DNA from: Linum tenue
Lineage: Eukaryota > Streptophyta > Magnoliopsida > Malpighiales > Linaceae
DNA: 64,000 nucleotides
Direction: 5' to 3'
Assembly: GCA_946122785.1 (NCBI GenBank)
Contig: CAMGYJ010000002.1
Location: 56,011,703-56,075,702, forward strand
This document shows positions 55,571-64,000 of the stretch, in pieces. The first letter of the stretch is position 1. The number at the start of each line of letters is the position of its first letter. The notes beneath the pieces are model-generated. The model was not told where the DNA came from. It saw nothing but the letters and a program-made list of their open reading frames with translations, and made no database searches. Both the position numbers and the translations under genes were made by a program.

Positions 55571-58414
55571 GGTGTGGCTGATATTAAAAGCACAAGAATC
55601 TTCAACAGGGATGCTAGCAATCTACTATGAGTTTCTTGCTGGATTGAGTACAGCAAGCCTGAAACACAGCAAACCAGAACGAAGCATGTAAGCAGCAAGC
55701 AACAAATGTCAAAAATCACAGTCAGCACAAATGTAACTCAACCACGACAGAATTCTCTCTGTTACCAGCATGAAGTTGCATAAGTATAAGTCCAAGTGAG
55801 CTTGACAGGGCCATAAACGGCCCCCTCTTGCTGGACTCTTTGTACTCAGCTACCTGCAGGAAAACTGATGAAGGGCCATCCAGCATGACTGCCAGAGTGG
55901 ATGCGGATGCCATCCGTACCTGTATCAATTATCATACCAACAGTAAAGGAAGTCGATGATCACACCTTAATCCTAATTTTAAGAAGAATTAGGCAAATCA
56001 AGATTCTTAGAATTGGAAGCAGGGCCAGCATGTTTCATCTCTGCTGGAAAACAATCCAAGTCCAATAAACAACCCAGTAAATACCTTCAAATAAGGATCA
56101 AACAGCAAGCAAGTCAACAGAGTAGCTTCAAACTTCCTGCGCATTAATGAACACTCAATTACTCAAGGAACAATTAACTCACAAGAAATAACCAAAGTGA
56201 TCCTGTGATGATCTTACCTTGTTTCTAGTACGTCAGTTGTAGGCAAAATCATAGTCCACTGAGTGGTAAAGGATCTGGGATCAGCTAGACAAAGATCCTC
56301 CAAGAAACAAGCAAAATGTTGAGAGTATTAGCATTCTGTTAATTACAAACATAGTGACAAATACATTATACATATGCATTTTCATCACAAGCGCTGATGA
56401 GAGGATAGCAGAAAATACTTACTTGTAGGCAAACTATAGCAGCAGTCCTGACTTTTGAACTTTTAATAGTATCATTATCTTTAACAGATCCATCACTGTC
56501 ACTGCAATCTGAATCTGATGAAATAAGTTCCAATGCAAAAGACTCTTGATCAGAGGAAGTGAGGAACAAGATAATTCCTGAGCTTTAAGCTGCTTCATGT
56601 TTACATTTTCCTTTCTGCGCAGGTGAGGAGGGCGATACGGAATACGCTCTTTCTTAGTGTCTTCTGAAATCAATTTAGCAGCATTCTTATGTGTGCCAGC
56701 ATTAGTGGAGTATAAGGGTTGTGACAGGCCATACGTAAAGAACATTCGCAAAGTTGCCACAAAAGCAGGAACCTGTGAGGATGACAAGTATCCATACTGT
56801 AAGGCACACAACATTCCTAATATCAGGAAAATAATCCTCAAACCTGACAGCAAAGATTCACATACATGGTCATTTTGAAAACCCTTAGCATTGGTAAGAA
56901 CCAGATGTAGAAATCCAAGGAGCGGAACATAAAACCTGCAAAAAAGTGCATCATCATACTTGTAGTGCACATGAATTACAGAATCAAAGCCATAAGGTTG
57001 TGCACTGTAATGTGTGTTTAAGTGCATCTATTGTTATTAGGTTTAGACGGATAAATTCTAAAAACCTTGTCGCAGGAGCACCTTCAACAAGGAAGTTCTG
57101 AGACAGTAAGACGTCCATCACTTTCCTAATGACCTGGTTATGGATCGGAGGGAAAAAAGTATATCAGTCTCTTTTCCCAAAAAACATCAAATCAGTCAAG
57201 CCCGCAACATACCTCCATAGCAGATTGCCAAATATAAGTGGGGAACGAAGACCCGATTCTTGTGAATGCTTCACTGAGCAAAGTAAATGCGGCTGTTGGA
57301 ACTTCCCACAACTGACTGCTTTTAGATAACCTCTTGCCAGTTGAGACGCAACATTTTCACTGGTGCTCGTGCAAGTTGACAACAGGCACTGAGCATGATA
57401 ACTTCCAATTACTCCGAGAAGAAACTTTGCCAAGTGGACATCATCTGATAGCAAACTTTTCGGCTAATAGATGGAGGCCAGACATCTGGGGATTCAAGAA
57501 ACAGCATAAAGTATTCAAAGTTTAGCACGCCAGTCACATAACATATCAAATAATAAATAAGAAGACAAATGTAGACACTATTGTCAAACAGAAAAGCCCA
57601 AACCTAGTCATAGACAGTAATAGATTAAGTTATTGGAAAATAGGCCAAGTGAGTGCACAAGCTGACAGAGTGAAGAACCAAGAACTAATACCTTACGGTC
57701 CCCAAGCATTCCACAGCGTGCCCCAACGAAAATTGGGGTCTGGAACCAGCTTGGCCGAGGAAGAAGTGCACCATAGCGGAGAAACAGTTGATCACAACAA
57801 CCCAAGAAGAAGAATTCAATTGAAGAGTCACACGTTGAAGCTTGCAAATATGCATGCACCTGGGTAGCAGCAAACAAACCATGTAACATTGAATATGCTA
57901 AGCCTGAAATGGAGAAGCCAATAGAGCCAGTAAAAAACGAAGGAGTACCAAAGAGGAAACATAAACATAGATAGGTGACACATCTTGGCCGCCTGGAGAA
58001 CTTGCAGCCAGTTCCATTAAGAACAGCAGATCAGAGGTCACCTGAAAATTCAAAATTAGTAATGAGGTTCCCCATTGAACTTTGTCTTTATTCATTTCTA
58101 TCATGGAGTGCTAGGAGCAATTACAAAGATGCAGTGGTCGACTAAACTCTATATTGAGTATCCAATGAGCACTTGTACAGTAACATAAACAGCATCAAAT
58201 TGCAGTGTACCTCGTGAGGAGGAAGGTCGGGGGCGGCAGACATGAGAGTCCGGAAATGAGAGAAAATGAGATCATTGAGAAGTTGCGTTATTGACTTCGA
58301 TTTAGGCCTGCTCGTTAGGGTTTCGTCCCGGAGAGTCAGAAAGGCAGTCCTCCAAGCTCTTATTGCCGAAGACGATGACGAAGAAGGAGTATCCGAAGAA
58401 GAGGAGCCCAACAT
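55571..58414 (-). pseudogene. HEATR6-like ARM/HEAT-repeat gene, 5' half, with a one-base frameshift
   Basis: The minus-strand exons I can support are 58211-58414, 57949-58041, 57697-57840, 57213-57463, 57066-57125, 56866-56935, 56423-56772, 56218-56297, 56085-56136, 55766-55919 and 55571-55658. They encode about 515 residues. The N terminus is a Ser-rich leader and then RAWRTAFLTLRDETL and PHEVTSDLLFLMEL. The middle has PYRPPHLRRKEN and DSDCSDSDGS, then DPRSFTTQWT, LLTCLLFDPYLK and ASASTLAVMLDGPSSVFLQV. This matches the plant HEATR6-like ARM-repeat protein, normally over 1000 residues. Exon 7 is one base short, near 56577-56580, and the frame changes there; with one more base its phase fits exactly. 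The 3' half is not found. It is either a damaged gene or a pseudogene. Confidence 0.82.
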
Positions 58415-60299
58415 TCCGGGCAAGCCAGAGTATATCTAATTTGAGCTCCTATGTAGCAGCAAATCCGGCACCCTGGATATTTGATTCAGTCGAAATGTAG
58501 AAAATTGGGACAGTCAAAATGGATGCGCAAATCACGAACGAGCAACGTCTGACGAAATTACGTTCAGCAAAGCCGCTAGCTGTTACTTTTTTGCTTTTTA
58601 CTTGTTCTCATAAGCTAGAGAGGATAAAGTAGTAGGCTAGAAAGCAACAAATAAACCCCAAAAACTAATAATGAAAAGCAAAACAGAAGTCAGAAACCGG
58701 CTTCACACCCATACCTGATTGAGATTCTCAAGTAATTTTACTTCTTGCTCCATCGCCTCCTGTTTCAGCATCACTTCCGTCACTGCCGGAACCACCAAAA
58801 GTTTATTCCAACCTAACCTCCTTCAACGCAAGGAAAACCTAGAACTATCCCCACCACCCGCCGGCCGCCGAAGACCACACCCTCTCCCCTCGCTGTTGTC
58901 TCCTCCAGCCTCACTTAGAGTCCATCGACTCACCTCCCACAACACTCCTCCTTCTTTCCCCTGTTGAAACCTCTCTGAGGAAAAGATCGCCATCGTCAGG
59001 AAAACTCACTATATCCAGCCGTCTCTCCTTCCTCGACAAACTTGCCGATTCATCGCCGATGTCGGAGTTTTGGCTCGCCGATGTCGGAGTTTTGGGCTCG
59101 CAGAGAGAGAAAGAAACAACATAGAAGCTGAATCGTAGAGAGAGGGAGAGCACGATTGAGGTGGTCGGGCTTTGCATTCTTCCTCTTCTCTTCATCCTCT
59201 TCTTCGTCTCCCTTCTTCTTCTTCTTCTGATGAGAGAAAAGGAGAGATGAACATTGACTGGTTGGTGGAAGGGGTTATGGGAGAGAGATGAAAAACAAGT
59301 GGATAAGAACAAATACAGGAGAGAGATGAGAACATAATTATGTTTTTGGTCCTTAAGCTTTGATCAATTACAAAATAAGTACTTTTAGTGATGTGCCATT
59401 GGTTTGATGGGAGCCGCCTGAACGCATCAGAGAAAATGTCAGTCAGATACAAGAGGGCAAAAAAAGCAAAAGGAGTAACAGTGGCGGGATGTGACTCTAA
59501 GAAACAGTAACTTGTAACTTGTTCTTTTAAAGAGATAATTTTGGGCCTTTCCTTCTCTTTAAGCCCATTAAGTTGAGGAAATGAGGCAAGACGACGACAT
59601 TTAACTAAAATGAAACCATTCCTTCCCTATGCCCATCATCTTCTTCCTCTCGGTTCTGTTTCCCAACTTTTCCTTCTTTCTTTACAAATCAAAATCCCTA
59701 ATTTCAACTCGATTGTCATTTACTCCCAGACAACGATGATCTGCAACCACGAACATACCATGAATTCCTTCTCCATATCTTTGATCCTCTATGAATAGTT
59801 GAATACACTGTCATCGTCGACCTTCCAATTGATTATTGCTCTAAATCCATCTCATCTTGGGGGCGCAACAGAGCTACGGCAGATTGCCCTTCTATATAGA
59901 GTCCAACAACCACAACCCAAATCGCGTATTTTGTTCCAATCGATGAGCAAGAAGAGCAAGGCGTATTTGGTGGCAGGCGGGGCAACGAGGAAAGAGGGAT
60001 AGACGGCGATGGATGCGAGAAAGGGGCGGAAGCTATTGGGAGTTCATCCGAGAGAAAGCTAGTTTGGCAGAGCAAGGAATTCACGCTCGGGTGGAAGCAA
60101 AGTCGCGCTCTATCTTAATTGAGTTCGCGAATTTTGGGCGAACTCATTTGAAAACGCGTTTCCACGCTCCAAAGCGAGAGCGGCAACCCAATGGTGACGA
60201 ATTAGGTTACCTAAGTCACAACATCAATTTGTGAGCCAAATACCAATGTGCAGAAGCAACCGCCTTAGTTAATAGATTTGCCGTATGATACTATGATCC
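58415..60299. other. Upstream region of the HEATR6-like gene and unassigned sequence
   Basis: The gene's promoter probably lies in 58415-58700. A 22-bp direct repeat (gatgtcggagttttgg core) occurs near 59057-59100 in CT/GA-rich sequence. Short open frames at 58719-59312 and 59600-60234 lack recognisable motifs. Confidence 0.4.
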
Positions 60300-61213
60300 T
60301 CTACGTGATATAGGCAAACTCAATAGTACCCTTCGTCACCAATTGTCGAATGTAGTGAACATGAACCTCAATGTGTTTTGTGCGTTCTGGAGGATGGGGT
60401 TGGTCGCAATCCTAATCGCACTCGTGTTGTCAGCATAGAGACGAATCAGAGTACGACATACCACACCAAAATCAGTAAACAAGAGCTGGAGCCACACCAA
60501 CTCAGAAGTGACCTCACTCATAGATTGACACTCCGCTTCAGTAGAGGACTTCGCGACTCGATCTTGTTTCTTACAGCGCCAGAAACAAAGGACCGCCCGA
60601 ACTTCACACACCATCCAGACGTCGACCGGCGGGTATCCAAGCAACCTCCATAGTTAGCATAAGCATAAGCCTCAATAACGGGACTACCACCCATCGGAAA
60701 ATGTAAGCCCACAGTCTACGTGCCACGGAGATTAACGCAGAATCCTCTGGACGACACGCCAATGGTGAGTGCGAGGTGCAGACATGTACTGACTGACAAC
60801 CTGTGATGCATAGGCAATGTCAGGACGCGTGTGAGTAAGGTAGATCAGACTACCCACTATACTGTGATATAGAGTACCATCATGAAGTAACTCGTCAGAA
60901 GACCGTGTTAACTTTAAATTTTGTTCCATCGACGTGACACAAGAGTCGCAGATGTCCATTTGCGCCTCCTCCAAGAGATCGACAATATATCTTCGCTGAC
61001 ACACATGAATACTTGTCGCCGATCGATCAAACTCCTAGCCCAAAAGTAAGATAACGTACCCAGTTCCTTGAGATTGAACGCATCCCGGAGAGTATCCTTA
61101 AGGAACTTGATACCCGCCTAATCATTGCCACTAATGATCATATCATCAACATAAATGAGCAGGACCGTGATGCCGCAATCAGTATGGCAAAGAAACAAAG
61201 AGGGATCATTCTG
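60300..61213 (-). pseudogene. copia pol, reverse transcriptase end and RNase H
   Basis: Minus-strand pieces in order carry VDLLEEAQM, SIVGSLIYLTHTRPDIAYA, YANYGGCLDTRRSTSGWC, KSSTEAECQSMSEV and then LYADNTSAIRIATNP. These are the end of the reverse transcriptase and the RNase H domain of Ty1/copia. Several frameshifts are present. The upstream part continues at 63488-64000, beyond the inserted gypsy element. Confidence 0.9.
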
Positions 61214-62134
61214 TGGGAAACACATTATTTGCAGTTTTTGGTTATTTCGTATTAGTGTCGGTTTTTAATAATTGGGGGATTATTTGGGTAATTCGTGAAA
61301 TAAACAGGGAGTCGATTGTTAAATTTTATTAGTTGGGTAGTAGAAGGAGATTAGACGGATTATATAATCTGTACTATTGGTATTATTTTCTTTAAGAAAT
61401 CAATTACTAAAAACCTAAACCTAATCCCTCTCTCTCTTCTCTCTTCCCTGCGCCGAGGGAGGCAGGGCGGCGGACACAGGGCTGGCCCGAGCTGATCGTG
61501 TGGCGGCGGGGCGTGGGCAGGGTGGTGGGTCGGGCCTGTTGCCGACCCCGTCGGCCCAAGAAGTCGCGGCCTTGAAGGGCAAGGCGAAGATGCCCGGATA
61601 CGACGGTGTGGGCCCCCAGCTGAACTTCGGCCCACACGAATACATGGGCCAAGGCAGGGAACCCAATGGGCTGGGGTGGCTGAGCCCAGACGAGGAAGAG
61701 GAGCTGGGCCCGGATCAGAGGGCCCGGAATTGGGCCGAGTCAGGAAGAGGGCCGATGGGAAGGGGCGCGGGCCGTGGGTCGGACCGACCGCCCGGGTGGG
61801 GGCCAGGCCGAGGAGGGCTGACCGGGCCGGACCGAATCGGGTCGGGTCGATCAGAGTGGGTCGGACCAGGTGGGGTCGAACCAGCGGGCTGAACCGGTCG
61901 GACCAGCTACTGGGCGGATCAGGCGATCGGGAGTCGAGCATCAGAAGGGTCTTCGGCAGGGGTTCGTGACCCTCTGACCCGCCAGTTCATGGTCCCCATC
62001 CACCGGCAGAGCAATGGGATCCTAATCATGCACGAAAGGCTGGTCTGGACGAGTATGCGGAGTACCCGTTCGAGGAAGAAGAGGACTGGGGTCGAAGTAG
62101 AGGTCCGCCAGGACCGAGGGGCTATCACGGCCGA

Positions 62135-63034
62135 GTGCCGGGGGGCTACCACGACAGGTATGACAGCTATCCCCGTGGCTATGATGGCGATCTGGTGTTT
62201 AGGGCCAAACCCCCTACCATTGAGTTTCCAAAATTCAATGGTCAGGAGGATGCAGGTCTATGGTTGTATGCAGCTGACAGGTGGTTCAAGAATCACCCTA
62301 CCAAGGAAGAAAAGAAGGCGCATCTGGCGTCCTTCTACCTAGAGGGAGACGCGTTATAGTGGTGGGAGTGGCTGGAGCGATCATGCGCAGCTGCGCAGAC
62401 CTTGCTCACCAGGCCCTTGTTCAAAGAAGAGCTGCGGTATCAGTTTGGAAAATGAGAAGGGTGGGCATCGGAGCAACTAGCTAAGCTGAGCCAGACCGGG
62501 ACAGTAGCGGAGTACAAGGCGGAATTCTTCAAGCTAGGCAACCAATGCAAGGGAGTGTCGGAGGAGACCCTAGTCGGGTTGTGCATGGCTGGCCTAAAGC
62601 CAGAAATAGCCGCGGCGGTTAAGGTTTTCGAGCCCGACTCGCTGCGGTCTGCCTTTCGTCTTGCAGGTTATAAGGAGGAGGAGATGGCGAGCTGGAGGAG
62701 CACGATTGGGCGATTTGCAAAGGCAAGCGAGATTGGAGGAAGTGGAGTTGGCTCAGGCGGAGGAGGTGCGAGTGTGCCTACTGGCACTGGGCTGTCGCCA
62801 GCTGGCGCAGTCATCGCGAGTCGGCAAGCACCTAGGCCACCCCCAAAATGGTTCATGAGGCTCTCACCACAGGAGATCGAGCAGAAGAGGAGGGAAGACA
62901 AGTGTTTCAACTGCGATGAGAGGTTCACTGTGGGGCACAAATGCGCCAAGCCTGACTTGATGATGCTGGTGGGACGTTGGGAAGATGAAGCAGAGGAGGA
63001 AGCAGCCGAGGAAGGGCCGCCGGATTTGGAGTAG
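62135..63034 (+). pseudogene. gypsy gag with zinc knuckle, two in-frame stops
   Basis: The frame carries the Ty3/gypsy retrotransposon gag core (PPTIEFPKFNGQEDAGLWLY, then AEYKAEFFKLGNQC) and a zinc knuckle CFNCDERFTVGHKC near the end. It is interrupted by TAG at 62357-62359 and TGA at 62453-62455 in the same frame, so it is inactive. It ends at TAG 63032 just before the 3' LTR. Confidence 0.85.
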
Positions 63035-63081
63035 GGTCCACAACCTTGAGGACAAAGTTGTTTCCGAAGAAGCCGGGGATG

Positions 63082-63483
63082 TGGGAAACACATTATTTGC
63101 AGTTTTTGGTTATTTCGTATTAGTGTCGGTTTTTAATAATTGGGGGATTATTTGGGTAATTCGGGAAATAAACAGGGAGTCGATTGTTATATTTTATTGG
63201 TTGGGTAGTAGAAGGAGATTAGGCGGATTATATAATTTGTACTATTGGTATTATTTTCTTTAAGCAATCAATTACTAAAAACCTAAACCTAATCCCTCTC
63301 TCTTCTCTCTTCCCTGCGCCGATCCCCTCCCTCTTTTCTTCTTCCAAAGCTACGGCAGCAGCAGTCTTTTCCCCCTCCCTTTTGTTCTTAATTTCACAAA
63401 TCACAATCCCTAGCTAGATCAATCCCTAATTGATCTAGGTAAGTTCCCCAATCCCGATCACGTTAGAAACCTTGTTTCTAACA
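63082..63483 (+). repeat. 3' LTR of the nested gypsy element
   Basis: 402 bp. It is nearly identical to 61214-61456 over the shared part, with a handful of substitutions. A purine tract precedes it. Confidence 0.92.
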
Positions 63484-63487
63484 TCTG

Positions 63488-64000
63488 ACTCTGAACAAGC
63501 CTGGGGGACTGCTTCAAATCGTACAGTGACCGACGAAGGTGACAAACCGTGGTCTTATCCCCCTTTGAGTAACTCGGTGGACGCTCCATGTAGACTGTCT
63601 CTTTCAACTCCCCATGTAGAAAAGCATTTTTACCAATCCTGCATAGCTGCCACAACAATGAGACTCCGAACAGTTTGCATTTTAGACACAAGAGAAAACG
63701 TCTCTTCATAGCCAACACCGACCTGTTGTCTGAACCCTTGACCCATCGGCTCCCAATCATAGCCATCTCAGGATGCCGAGGAGCAAGATCCCAGGTGTGT
63801 TGAGCCTCCAATGCGTCAGTTTCTGTGTCCATGGCAGCCTCCCATTGTGGAAGACCTTGAGCTTGCTTGTAGGTGGCAGGAACAAAAACTGGGGACGTGG
63901 CAGAGTATGTAACGAAATGAGAATGGTGGGCAGGAGCTTTCCCTTTGGTAACATGATCCGAGCGGCTTAGAGGAGGGATCTCTTCGGCATCGTGATCCGA
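63488..64000 (-). pseudogene. copia pol, start of reverse transcriptase (runs off the window)
   Basis: Minus-strand pieces carry WDLAPRHPEMAMIGSRWV, then KNAFLHGELKETVYMERPP and HLRRSLYDLKQSPR. These are the reverse-transcriptase N-terminal motifs of Ty1/copia. The frame is broken between them. The element extends beyond 64000. Confidence 0.88.

Larger units (their letters stand above)
61214..63483 (+). mobile_element. Internally deleted gypsy element nested in the copia pol
   Basis: The 3' LTR (63082-63483, TGGGAAACAC to TTTCTAACA) is complete at 402 bp. The 5' LTR (61214-61456) matches its first part and is then cut off. A 4-bp flank repeat, tctg, lies at 61210-61213 and 63484-63487, and the copia frame continues across it. 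Only gag remains inside; protease, reverse transcriptase and integrase are absent. The segment 61457-62000 is unusually GC-rich, giving long chance frames on both strands. Confidence 0.88.

Noticed and set aside
57865..57908. Extra exon between exons 2 and 3 of the HEATR6-like gene
   Set aside because: Although it has an acceptor and a donor, it brings an immediate in-frame stop; the acceptor at 57841 keeps phase and gives the expected protein sequence.
58911..59452. Minus-strand frames upstream of the HEATR6-like gene
   Set aside because: Arg/Ser-rich products of CT/GA-rich DNA with no recognisable motif.
61360..61969. Long open frames on both strands (up to 193 codons)
   Set aside because: The stretch is very GC-rich, so stops are rare by chance; the proteins are Pro/Arg/Gly low complexity and the strands mirror each other.

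Overview
The window is nuclear DNA from a flowering plant, almost certainly a eudicot. The evidence is GT-AG introns of ordinary plant size, plant-type genes, and nested hAT, MULE, CACTA, LINE, gypsy, copia and Helitron-like elements. I cannot name the species. Only four or five host loci stand out in 64 kb: a small heavy-metal-associated (HMA) protein at 9355-9889, an intronless acidic nuclear-type protein at 30463-31119, a plastid-type pseudokinase with 12 exons at 47074-49791, and the 5' half of a HEATR6-like ARM-repeat gene at 55571-58414 on the minus strand, which carries a one-base frameshift. Almost everything else is transposon or decayed repeat.

Layout. 1-4500: a copia remnant interrupted by a complete hAT element (140-4152, perfect 8-bp target duplication). 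4702-6218: a non-autonomous MULE with a 9-bp duplication. 6931-8927: a solo LTR. 9355-9889: the HMA gene. 10092-15533: a very young LTR element without pol, whose two 734-bp LTRs differ at one position; its internal region holds a row of five covarying hairpins. 16406-28221: a second LTR family with a 1855-bp 5' LTR, two overlapping ORFs, and a CACTA element nested in its 3' LTR next to the TATA box; a deletion has removed one CACTA end and most of that LTR. 28300-29650: LINE fragment and MITE. 30463-31119: acidic protein gene. 31993-37372: hAT MITE, LINE tails and a 0.93-kb direct repeat. 37374-42307: LTR-like sequence and MITEs. 42308-45233: two adjacent solo LTRs. 45470-46620: decayed gypsy pol. 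47074-49791: pseudokinase gene. 49961-51382: copia LTR, minisatellite, a Helitron-like 3' end and an Argonaute N-domain fragment carrying a perfect 98-bp inverted repeat. 51383-58414: unassigned sequence and the HEATR6-like gene. 60300-64000: copia pol on the minus strand, split by a deleted gypsy element.

Most element boundaries are supported directly by target-site duplications read from the sequence. The most unusual signals are the Argonaute-derived inverted repeat, which could make a hairpin RNA matching Argonaute, and two RNA-structure candidates in the young LTR element: the five-hairpin row and a stem-loop that displays the primer-binding position and is complementary to the LTR itself. 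Exon structures were worked out by hand from reading frame and splice signals; no expression data or database search was available.
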